DNA of 64,000 nucleotides from Streptomyces caeruleatus (GTDB lineage: Bacteria > Actinomycetota > Actinomycetes > Streptomycetales > Streptomycetaceae): contig NZ_KQ948928.1 in NCBI RefSeq assembly GCF_001514235.1, positions 578,428 to 642,427 on the forward strand. The letters are read 5' to 3'. Each line of letters starts with the position of its first letter. The first letter of the stretch is position 1. The notes beneath the pieces are model-generated. The model was not told where the DNA came from. It worked only from the letters and a program-made list of their open reading frames with translations, and did not search any database. The translations under genes and the position numbers were made by a program. This document shows positions 1 to 7,330 of this stretch, piece after piece.

Positions 1-352
1 GTGCCATCGCGGCCGGCCCGACGGCGGGGGCCTGCGCGCGCTCCGCGGACGCCGCGGTACGGGCCCGCAGCAGCGCGGCCGCCAGCCACGCCGCGACGAA
101 GGTGCCGAGCCCGCTGATCCCGGAGATCAGATACCGGGCCGCCGCCCCGTCGATCGAGTCGGGCAGCACACTGAACAGGAACTGGAACACGCCGTACCCG
201 GCGGCCGCGGCCCCGAGCCCGCCGAGCCAGCCGACGAAGCGGGCGGGAGGCGAGCCGTCCGAGGGTTCCTCGTCGGGGGCGGGCGGGGTGGTAGCAGGCT
301 GTCGGGGCTGACGGGACCTCAAGGGGCCGCGTCCGAGCTGCTGTTGGGACAT
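1..352 (-). CDS. Membrane protein, C-terminus cut by window edge
   Basis: An open frame starts at the ATG read leftward from 352 and runs without a stop to base 1. The first 35 or so residues are glutamine-, proline- and arginine-rich and look cytoplasmic. Two hydrophobic stretches follow, one around residues 40-62 (rich in Gly/Ala with FQFLF) and one around 75-95 (LISGISGLGTFVAAWLAAAL). At least two membrane segments are therefore visible. I do not recognise the family. The upstream gap to the TetR gene is only about 60 bases. The frame and hydrophobic pattern support a real gene, but the function is unknown. Confidence 0.6.
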   Translation of the reverse strand, partial: MSQQQLGRGPLRSRQPRQPATTPPAPDEEPSDGSPPARFVGWLGGLGAAAAGYGVFQFLFSVLPDSIDGAAARYLISGISGLGTFVAAWLAAALLRARTAASAERAQAPAVGPAAMA

Positions 353-410
353 GACCCGCTCCCTCCCCCGTTGCGGAGTGTGACCTCCGCGAAGCTTCCA
401 GTCTAAGTGG

Positions 411-1013
411 TCAGCGTGGCACCTGGGGCGGCTGCCGGCCCTGCCCGCCGCGCGGCCAGTTCACGAGCGCCACATGCAGGGCGTCGACAGCGCGCTCCCA
501 GGACTCCTGCACGGCCCGGGGAGCGCCGAAGGCGCCCGTCGACTCCAGCGCGCAGTAGCCGTGGAAGGTGCTGCGCAACAGGCGCACGGCGTCGGTGAGA
601 TCGGGTTCGTCCAGGCCGTACGCGCGGAGCACGCCGTACGTGATCTCGGCGGTACGGCGCATGGCGGGGGAGTCGGCGACGAGGGACTGGTCGATCCGGA
701 TCTGGGTCGCCGCGTAGCGGCCCGGGTGCCGCAAGGCGTACTCCCGGTAGGCGTCGGCGAATGCCTTCAGCGCGTCCTTGCCCGCCCGTCCCGCGACCGC
801 CATGGCGATCCGGTCGATCATCTCCCCGCCCGCGAGCAACGCCATCCGCGTCCTGAGGTCCTGAAGGTTCCTGACATGCGAGTACAGACTCGCGTCCTTC
901 ACGCCGAACTGCCGGGCCAGAGCCGACAGACTGACCTTCTCGAACCCGACCTCGTCGGCCAGGTCCGCGGCGGCCGAGGTGATGCGGTCGGCGGTGAGAC
1001 CCGCTCGGGGCAT
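411..1013 (-). CDS. TetR/AcrR family regulator with WHG-type C-terminal domain
   Basis: This 200-residue protein has a TetR helix-turn-helix at about residues 8-55, ending in the typical recognition segment VKDASLYSHVRN. The C-terminal part (about 85-180, with FHGYCALES) resembles the WHG domain found in many actinobacterial TetR proteins. It should be a DNA-binding repressor whose ligand pocket is the C-terminal half. It follows the response regulator gene in the same direction after 46 bases. That gap carries three GCCTA motifs on the plus strand, which could be its own operator. The ligand and targets cannot be told from the sequence. Confidence 0.88.
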   Translation of the reverse strand: MPRAGLTADRITSAAADLADEVGFEKVSLSALARQFGVKDASLYSHVRNLQDLRTRMALLAGGEMIDRIAMAVAGRAGKDALKAFADAYREYALRHPGRYAATQIRIDQSLVADSPAMRRTAEITYGVLRAYGLDEPDLTDAVRLLRSTFHGYCALESTGAFGAPRAVQESWERAVDALHVALVNWPRGGQGRQPPQVPR

Positions 1014-1041
1014 GGGGTGACCTCCGTTCCTCTGGTCACTA

Positions 1042-1062
1042 GCCTATTGCCTAAGCAGCCTA
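1042..1062. promoter_or_regulatory. Triple GCCTA motif upstream of TetR gene
   Basis: GCCTA occurs at 1042, 1049 and 1058, and CTAG flanks the array on both sides (starting near 1039 and 1060). This lies just before the TetR start and overlaps the stop of the upstream response regulator. Repeated half-sites next to a TetR gene fit autoregulation, but this is inference only. Confidence 0.3.
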
Positions 1063-1728
1063 GGAAGCCGGGTGCGGCCCCGGCTTCACCAGGCCCGTCT
1101 CGTACGCCAGCACCACCGCCTGGGCCCGGTCGCGCAGGGTCAGCTTCGAGAAGATGCGGGCCACATGGGACTTCACGGTCGCCTCGCTGAGGGTGAGGTG
1201 CTCGGCCAGCTCCGTGTTGGACAGGCCCCGGCCCAGCAGGGTCAGGACCTCCAGCTCCCTCGGCGTGAGCGCGGACAGGGAGGTGGGTGGCGGTGGTGCG
1301 GGGGCGGCGGCAGCGAAGCGTTCCACCAGGCGGCGGGTGATGGAGGGGGCGAGGAGTGCGTCGCCGGTGGTGACCAGGCGTACCGATGCCGCCAGGTGTT
1401 CCGGGGTGACGTCCTTGAGCAGGAAGCCGCTCGCTCCGATCGACAGGGCCGTGTACACGTACTGGTCCAGGTCGAAGGTGGTGAGCATCAGCACCCGGCA
1501 GTCGGGGGACTGCCGCAGGATGCGGCGGGTCGCCTCCAGGCCGTCCATCGTCGGCATCCGGATGTCCATCAGCACCACGTCCGGCGCCAGCTCGCGGGCC
1601 AGCGACACCGCCTCCGCGCCGTCCGCGGCCTCCCCCACCACGTCGATGCCGCGCGAGGTGAGGATCAGCCGGAAACCGGTCCGGATCAGCGTCTGGTCGT
1701 CGACGACCAGTACCCGGGGCGCCGTCAC
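1060..1728 (-). CDS. NarL/LuxR-family response regulator
   Basis: The 222-residue protein has an N-terminal receiver domain (residues 5-120) with the acidic pair D10/D11, phospho-acceptor D55 in VLMDIRMP, and the conserved lysine in FLLKDVTPE. The C-terminal LuxR helix-turn-helix (about 150-215) contains LTPRELEVLTLLGRG and EATVKSHVARI. Its ATG overlaps the last four bases of the histidine kinase gene, so the two are translationally coupled and form a two-component system. It most likely controls the divergent ABC transporter starting at 2719, as is usual for this arrangement in Streptomyces. Confidence 0.95.
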   Translation of the reverse strand: MTAPRVLVVDDQTLIRTGFRLILTSRGIDVVGEAADGAEAVSLARELAPDVVLMDIRMPTMDGLEATRRILRQSPDCRVLMLTTFDLDQYVYTALSIGASGFLLKDVTPEHLAASVRLVTTGDALLAPSITRRLVERFAAAAPAPPPPTSLSALTPRELEVLTLLGRGLSNTELAEHLTLSEATVKSHVARIFSKLTLRDRAQAVVLAYETGLVKPGPHPAS

Positions 1729-2588
1729 GGGCGGTCCATCGGGATGCGCGCCCGGACCCGGTACCCGCCGCCGAGGCGCCGACGGGCGTCCAGATCACCG
1801 CCGTACACCGCGACCCGCTCCCGCAGCCCCAGCAGCCCGCGCCCCGTCCCCTGCCGCGCCACCGGCGGCGGGGCGTCCCCGGTCAGAACGCTCGGCCCGG
1901 TGCTGAGGACCTCCACGCGCAGCGCGTGGTCGGCGTAGCGCACGGTGACCTCGGCCCTGCCGCCGTCGCCGTGTCTGAGGGCGTTCGTGAGTGCTTCCTG
2001 GACGATGCGGTACGCCGTGACGGCGATGCCCTGCGGCAGCGGGCGGGGTTCGCCGGAGACGCGGACCTCGACGGGCAGGCCCGCGAACGAGACCCGGTCG
2101 ACGAGTTGGCCGAGCCGGTCGAGGCCGGGCTGCGGCGTCAGGTCGACAGCGGTGTCGTCGTCGCGCGGGCCGTCGTCCACGTCGTCGTACTCACCGCTCG
2201 GCGACGGTGCCAGCAGCCCCAGCAGATGCCGCAGGTCCGTCATCGCGCCCCGCCCCGCGTCCTCCACCGCCCGCAGCGCCGCCGCGGCCTCGTCCGGCAT
2301 CGTGCCGAGCACCTCGCGGGCGGCACTGGCCTGGACGACCATGAGGCTGACGTTGTGGCTGACGATGTCGTGCAACTCGCGGGCGATCCGGTCCCGTTCG
2401 GCCGCGACCGCGGCCCGGGACGCGCGCTCCCGCTCCCGTTCCAGCAGCCAGCCGCGCTCCCCGACGGCGTCCCGCCACCGGCGGCGCGTCCGCGACAGCG
2501 CGACACCCAGCACGAGTACGGCGGCACACGCCAGCGCGAGCGCCACCGCGAGGCCGTTCGTCTTCCAGTCCTCCCCCATGGGGTTCAC
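1725..2588 (-). CDS. Two-component sensor histidine kinase (HisKA_3 type)
   Basis: This is a short 287-residue kinase with one predicted membrane helix (about residues 13-31) and almost no extracytoplasmic region. It is thus an intramembrane-sensing type that probably reads a partner transporter or the membrane itself. The HisKA_3 dimerisation box ERDRIARELHDIVSHNVS holds the phospho-acceptor H73. The HATPase domain follows, with an N-box (EALTNALRHGDG) and a late glycine motif (GTGRGLLGLRERVAVYGG). It is coupled to the response regulator by a four-base overlap and diverges from an ABC exporter. Confidence 0.93.
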   Translation of the reverse strand: MNPMGEDWKTNGLAVALALACAAVLVLGVALSRTRRRWRDAVGERGWLLERERERASRAAVAAERDRIARELHDIVSHNVSLMVVQASAAREVLGTMPDEAAAALRAVEDAGRGAMTDLRHLLGLLAPSPSGEYDDVDDGPRDDDTAVDLTPQPGLDRLGQLVDRVSFAGLPVEVRVSGEPRPLPQGIAVTAYRIVQEALTNALRHGDGGRAEVTVRYADHALRVEVLSTGPSVLTGDAPPPVARQGTGRGLLGLRERVAVYGGDLDARRRLGGGYRVRARIPMDRP

Positions 2589-2618
2589 CCTGGCAGACGA
2601 TCACCGGGTCCGCATCGG

Positions 2619-2647
2619 CCCGGGGATGCACTCCCTGCATCCCCGGG
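2619..2647. promoter_or_regulatory. 12-bp perfect inverted repeat, candidate response-regulator site
   Basis: CCCGGGGATGCA at 2619-2630 and TGCATCCCCGGG at 2636-2647 are perfect complements separated by five bases. Further GGATGC/GCATCC-like copies follow at about 2664-2676 and 2679-2687. The block sits in the 130-base gap between the kinase gene (leftward) and the ABC transporter (rightward). This suits a shared operator for the two-component system. It could also fold as an RNA hairpin in the kinase leader. Confidence 0.5.
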
Positions 2648-2718
2648 ATGAGACGAGCGGCCGGATGCCATCCGGGGAGGGATGCCCGGGCCCCACCCGG
2701 CCTCGTAGCGTCCTGTCC

Positions 2719-3426
2719 ATGGTCACTGAGGACAGCAGGGGAGAGGTCGTCGTACGGCTCGACGGCGTGCGCAAGGAGTACGGCGAGACGGCGGCGTTGG
2801 CCGGGGTCTCGCTGGAGATCCGGGCCGGGGAGGCGGTCGCGGTGATGGGGCCGTCGGGGTGCGGGAAGTCCACGCTCCTGAACATGATCGCCGGACTGGA
2901 CCGGCCCACGGGCGGCGAGGTCGTCGTGCACGGCGAGAACGTGGGGGAGTTGAGCGAGAAGGGACTCGCCCTGTACCGGCGCCGCCGGATCGGCATGATC
3001 TTCCAGTTCTTCAACCTCATCGACGACCTGTCGGCCCTCGACAACGTCGCCCTGGCCGCGCAGCTCACCGGCACGCCCGCACGGCAGGCCCGGCGACGCG
3101 CCCTGGAGCTGTTCGACGAGCTCGGCATCGCCGACCGCCGGGGCGCCTACCCCGCGGTCCTCAGTGGCGGTGAACGCCAACGCGTCGCCGTGGCACGGGC
3201 GTTGATGAACCGCCCCGCCCTGCTGCTCGCCGACGAGCCGACCGGCGCCCTGGACAGCCGCTCCGGGGAACAGGTCATGGACCTGCTGCTCGACCTCAAC
3301 CAGATCGGCCAGACCCTGGTCCTGGTCACCCACGACGAGCATCTCGCCCGCCGCTGCGCCAGCCGCCTGATCGAGTTCGCCGACGGCCGGGTCACCGGCG
3401 AACACACCCTGGAGCCGTCCGCATGA
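2719..3426 (+). CDS. ABC transporter ATP-binding protein (MacB/LolD type)
   Basis: The 235-residue ATPase has Walker A GPSGCGKS (about residue 44), the Q-loop region FQFFNLIDDLSALDN, signature LSGGERQRVAVARAL, Walker B LLLADEPTGALD and the switch histidine in VLVTHD. This pattern belongs to the MacB/LolD/FtsE class, which works with FtsX-like permeases. The frame is open far upstream, but the ATG at 2719 gives the standard family length and lies just after the divergent regulatory region. Its stop overlaps the permease start (ATGA). It supplies energy for the permease next door, probably for export of an antimicrobial peptide or lipid. Confidence 0.95.
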   Translation: MVTEDSRGEVVVRLDGVRKEYGETAALAGVSLEIRAGEAVAVMGPSGCGKSTLLNMIAGLDRPTGGEVVVHGENVGELSEKGLALYRRRRIGMIFQFFNLIDDLSALDNVALAAQLTGTPARQARRRALELFDELGIADRRGAYPAVLSGGERQRVAVARALMNRPALLLADEPTGALDSRSGEQVMDLLLDLNQIGQTLVLVTHDEHLARRCASRLIEFADGRVTGEHTLEPSA

Positions 3427-5738
3427 GGGCCGTGTGGCGCGCCGCCCGCGCGGCGGTACGGCGGCGCAGACTCCAGACCCTTGTCATCGCGCTGGTCACC
3501 CTGACCTCGACGGCGGCCATGGTGGTCGCCCTCGGCCTGGTCGACGCGGCCTCCGCCCCCTTCGACAAGGCCTTCGACCGGCAGCGCGGCCCGCACGTCG
3601 TGGCCTCCTTCGACCCCGCCGAGGTCTCCGACGCACAGCTGAGGGAGGCCGCGCGCGAACCCGGCGTGGAGGCCGCCGCCGGTCCCTACGCCCAGGCCAC
3701 GGTCGAACTCCCGGACGGCAGCATGAGTTTCGGCCTCGGCACCGAGATCACGGTCGTCGGCCGCGCCGACCCCGCAGGACCCGTGGACCGGCTGGACCTG
3801 TGGGCGGGCCGCTGGGCCACCCGGCCCGGCGAGGTCGTCCTGAACCGGCAGTCCGACTGGACCCCGGACGACCTCGGCAAACGGCTCCCGATGCCCCCGG
3901 GCGGCCCCGCCCTCACCGTCGTCGGGTTCGCCTTCGACCTGAGCCGGACCGCGGACGCCTGGGTCGCGCCCGGGCAGATCGACGCGCTGCACCCGACGGC
4001 CACCCAGATGCTGTTCCGCTTCCCCGACGCCCAGACGGACGACCGGCTGCGCGACCGGCTCGCCACGGTGACCGACGCCCTCCCGGCGGACGCGCTCACC
4101 GCCTCACGGTCGTATCTCGCCCTGAAGCACCAGGTGAGCAGCTCGGCACGGGCGTACACGCCCTATCTGATGGCCTTCGGCATCCTCGGCGTCGCGGTCG
4201 CGGTCCTCATCATCGCCAACGTGGTCAGCGGCGCCGTGATCTCCGGCTTCCGGCACATCGGTGTGCTCAAGGCGCTCGGCTTCACGCCGGGGCAGGTGGT
4301 CGCCGTCTACCTCACGATGATCTCCGTGCCCGCCGTGGCCGGCTGTGCGCTCGGCACCGCCGCGGGCAACCTGCTCGCCCGGCCCTTCTTCGGGTTCGTG
4401 TTCACGGGCCCCGACGCCGGGGTCCTTCACGACACCGTCTCCCTCGCGCCCTGGATCAACGCCGTCACGCTGCTCGGCATGCCCGCCGTGTGCCTCCTCG
4501 CCGCGCTCGCGCCCGCGCTGCGCGCCCACCGGATGTCGGCGGCGCGGGCGATCAGCGCGGGCAGCGCCCCGCGTGCCGGACGCGCCCTGGGCGTCCAGCG
4601 CCGGCTGGCCGGCAGCCGGCTGCCCCGCTCGGTGAGCCTGGGCATGGGCCTGCCGTTCGCCCGGCCCGGGCGCAGCGCCCTCACGCTCGCCGCCGTCGTC
4701 CTCGGCGTGACCACCGTGACCTTCGCGACCGGGCTCGCCACGACGATGACCCGGTTCGGCGAGGCCGGCCGGGACGCCTACCAGGTCACCGTGTACGCCT
4801 CGAACTTCAAGAACGGCAAGGAGATCACGCCGAAGCACGGCGACCGTGAACTCGCCTCGCTGCTGGGCGGGTTGCCCGGGGCGGCCGAGATCACCGCACG
4901 GGCCGCCGTCGACGTACGCCTCGTGGGCTCGGCGCACCCGGTGATCCTCGAAGGGCGGCGCGGCGACCGTCCCCGGCTGGACAGCGTGCTCACGGACGGC
5001 CGGTGGACGCGGGGCGGCGGCGAGATCGTGGCCGGCTCGGCCTTCCTGCGGCAGAACGGCGTACGGGTCGGTGACCGGGTCGGTCTGGAGAAGGGCGGCC
5101 GGGGCGAACGGGTGCTGGTCGTCGGGGAGTTCATGGAGAGCAACGCCCGGGTCGTGGTCGCCGACTGGCCGACGCTGACGGCCCTGGCCCCGGACGAGAA
5201 GCCCATCGGCTACCACGTCCGACTCCGCGACGGCACCGACCCGGCCGCCTACGCCCGCGCCGCCCGGGCCGCCGACCCCGGGATCGCCCCGGACGTGCGG
5301 GACGCAAACGCGATCACCCAGACCGTCATCGGCTCCGCCACCGCCCTCACCCTGATGCTCGCCGTCGTCGCCGCACTGGGCGTCTTCAACACGGTCGTCC
5401 TCAACACCCGTGACCGCCGGCGGGACCTGGGCATGCTGAAGTCGATCGGCATGACGCCCCGACAGGTCACGGTGATGACGGTGACGTCGATGGCGGTCCT
5501 CGGCGCGATGGGCTCCCTGCTCGGCATCCCGCTGGGCATGGCCGGCCACCACCTGGTGGTCCCGCGCATGGCGGGCGCCGTCGACCTCACCCTGCCCGCC
5601 TACATGACCGACGTCTGGCAGGCCCCGGCCCTGGCCGGACTCGCCCTCGCGGGGTTGGTGATCGCCGTGCTGGGCGCGCTGGTCCCGGCACGGCGGGCGG
5701 GGCGGCTGACCGTGGCCGAGGTGCTGCGCAGCGAGTGA
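3423..5738 (+). CDS. FtsX-like ABC transporter permease
   Basis: The 771-residue protein has an N-terminal membrane helix (about residues 20-42), a large extracytoplasmic domain (about 45-235), and then two FtsX blocks. One lies around 245-370 (three helices, with SGFRHIGVLKALGF) and the other near the C-terminus (LTLMLAVVAALGVFNTV, RRDLGMLKSIGMTPRQV and two further helices). A second extracytoplasmic domain lies between the blocks. The duplicated FtsX layout is typical of actinobacterial BceB/MacB-like permeases. It overlaps the ATPase gene by four bases, and the two form one transporter next to its probable two-component regulator. Confidence 0.93.
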   Translation: MRAVWRAARAAVRRRRLQTLVIALVTLTSTAAMVVALGLVDAASAPFDKAFDRQRGPHVVASFDPAEVSDAQLREAAREPGVEAAAGPYAQATVELPDGSMSFGLGTEITVVGRADPAGPVDRLDLWAGRWATRPGEVVLNRQSDWTPDDLGKRLPMPPGGPALTVVGFAFDLSRTADAWVAPGQIDALHPTATQMLFRFPDAQTDDRLRDRLATVTDALPADALTASRSYLALKHQVSSSARAYTPYLMAFGILGVAVAVLIIANVVSGAVISGFRHIGVLKALGFTPGQVVAVYLTMISVPAVAGCALGTAAGNLLARPFFGFVFTGPDAGVLHDTVSLAPWINAVTLLGMPAVCLLAALAPALRAHRMSAARAISAGSAPRAGRALGVQRRLAGSRLPRSVSLGMGLPFARPGRSALTLAAVVLGVTTVTFATGLATTMTRFGEAGRDAYQVTVYASNFKNGKEITPKHGDRELASLLGGLPGAAEITARAAVDVRLVGSAHPVILEGRRGDRPRLDSVLTDGRWTRGGGEIVAGSAFLRQNGVRVGDRVGLEKGGRGERVLVVGEFMESNARVVVADWPTLTALAPDEKPIGYHVRLRDGTDPAAYARAARAADPGIAPDVRDANAITQTVIGSATALTLMLAVVAALGVFNTVVLNTRDRRRDLGMLKSIGMTPRQVTVMTVTSMAVLGAMGSLLGIPLGMAGHHLVVPRMAGAVDLTLPAYMTDVWQAPALAGLALAGLVIAVLGALVPARRAGRLTVAEVLRSE

Positions 5739-5765
5739 GTCGACGGCTCCCGAGTACGGCGGGGA

Positions 5766-7085
5766 TCAGCCGATCGGCGCGTACAGCACCCCCAGCTTGT
5801 CGACCTCGTCGCCGGCCCGCCCGGTGAACCCGACGATCTGCCAGCCGGAGGGCGCCGTGAAGGTCCTGGCGTCCGAGGCCGCCGTACCGGAGGACAGCGT
5901 GCGGCCCTTGTCGGTCGTGAAGGCGGCCGAGAAGATCCGGGTACGGCCGTCCTTCTGGCCCTGCGTCAGCCGGGCGGAGGCGAGGTGCTCGCCGGAGGCC
6001 AGGGTCAGGGACGTGGCCGTGCCGCCCGTACCGCCGTGGGCGAGGGTCGTGCCGCCGTCGTGCGTGAGGGACACCGCGTCCAGGCGGGAGGCGCCGCGCA
6101 GCGTGAGGGTGCGGGGCGAGGGGGTGGCCGGCAGGTCGTCGGCGTCGTTGAAGGCCGTGCCGTGCGGGCCGCCGAAGAAGTCGCTCGCCCTCAGGGACGG
6201 GTCGAGGGTGTAGGAGAAGTCGACGGTGTGCGGGAAGTGGTCGGACAGGTTGCCGCCCGCGGAGTCCAGGAACGACGCCCACTCGTTGTTGTACCGGGTG
6301 GCGTTCAGCGTCAGGAGCTCGCTGCCGCGGTACAGGACCTTGTCGACGACCTCGCAGGCGTTCGGCGGCGCCGACGTCGGGCACAGCAGCGCGTCCGCGC
6401 CCTGCGTCGGCCGGACGCCTCCCTTGGCCAGCCGCACCCACGCGTCGGTCAGGCCGTTCTCGTCGGCGAGGGTGCGGATGTTGTCACCGCTGCGGGTGTA
6501 CCGGGTGTTGGTGTCGCCCATGACGATCACCGCGTTGCCGGACGAGTTCGCCTGGATGAAGTCCGACAGCTGCTCGACGTTGGCGCGGCGGGCGGCGAGC
6601 GCGTCGTCCGTGTCGTCGGCGTTGGTGTGGACGTTGTAGAGGTCCACGAAGACGCCCTCGGCGAGACGGACCCGGGCGAGCGAGAAGCCCTTCGGGGTCA
6701 GGCAGTTGGTGCCGGTGCACTTGTTCCACTTCACCCGCTCGAAGTCCTCGAACGGATGGTCCGACAGGGTGTTGAGGCCGTCGCCGAAGGGCACGCCGCC
6801 GCTGGTCGCGGTGCGGTACGGGTGGTTGTCGCCCGCGTACAGGGCCGCGTGGTAGTTGAAGTCCTCCTGGACGTTCACGATGTCGTACGCCGCCAGCCGC
6901 GGCGCGATCAACGGGGTGTTCGCCTCCGGATTGCCGGAACTCAGGCCTTCCGGCAGTCCCGCGACGTTGTACGTCAGGACGTTGAAGGTTCCGCCGGTGG
7001 CGGCCGCCGCGGGCGCCGACCCGGTGGCGGCGAGGCCGGTGAGGGCCAGTGCGGTGGCGGCGAGGGTGCCGATCAGTCTTCTCAT
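5766..7085 (-). CDS. Secreted endonuclease/exonuclease/phosphatase-fold hydrolase with jacalin-like domain
   Basis: The ATG at 7085 gives a 439-residue protein opening with a signal peptide (MRRLIGTLAATALALTGLAA, cleavage near SAPAAAA). The catalytic domain (about 30-290) has the DNase I/sphingomyelinase fold markers NVLTYNVAGLP, VNVQEDF, NVHTNADD, VMGDTNTRY and LSDHFPHTVDF, which hold the metal ligands and the catalytic histidines. The last 140 residues, starting at FFGGPHGTAFND, resemble a jacalin-like sugar-binding domain. Likely activity is cleavage of a phosphodiester, either phospholipid head group or nucleic acid, outside the cell. An upstream in-frame start would add a non-signal extension, so I reject it. 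Confidence 0.85.
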   Translation of the reverse strand: MRRLIGTLAATALALTGLAATGSAPAAAATGGTFNVLTYNVAGLPEGLSSGNPEANTPLIAPRLAAYDIVNVQEDFNYHAALYAGDNHPYRTATSGGVPFGDGLNTLSDHPFEDFERVKWNKCTGTNCLTPKGFSLARVRLAEGVFVDLYNVHTNADDTDDALAARRANVEQLSDFIQANSSGNAVIVMGDTNTRYTRSGDNIRTLADENGLTDAWVRLAKGGVRPTQGADALLCPTSAPPNACEVVDKVLYRGSELLTLNATRYNNEWASFLDSAGGNLSDHFPHTVDFSYTLDPSLRASDFFGGPHGTAFNDADDLPATPSPRTLTLRGASRLDAVSLTHDGGTTLAHGGTGGTATSLTLASGEHLASARLTQGQKDGRTRIFSAAFTTDKGRTLSSGTAASDARTFTAPSGWQIVGFTGRAGDEVDKLGVLYAPIG

Positions 7086-7330
7086 GGTGGGGGCGTCTCC
7101 GATGGGTGACGAAGAAGATGAGCGCTGTTCAGGTTCGACGTCCACCAGAGTGACGTACAAGGGCTGTGGGGGAAACAGTGAGCGCCCCCGCCGTGGCGCG
7201 CTGGGTGGCGCGCGGGTGGCGTGCGCTTCAGTGCTTCCGGGAGGGGGAACTTCCGGCTGCTGCGAGGGCCTCCGTCCACGTTCCCCGAGGTGAGTGCGTG
7301 TGCGCTCGCCGAGGGACGTGGAGGGGGAAC

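Noticed and set aside
3147..3992. Long minus-strand frame opposite the ABC transporter genes
   Set aside because: It lies antisense to the well-supported ATPase and permease and has the arginine-, glycine- and proline-rich composition of antisense frames in GC-rich DNA. No domain is visible.
5766..7160. Longer start of the secreted hydrolase at 7160
   Set aside because: The extra 25 residues are polar and would bury the signal peptide; ATG at 7085 gives a normal signal sequence.
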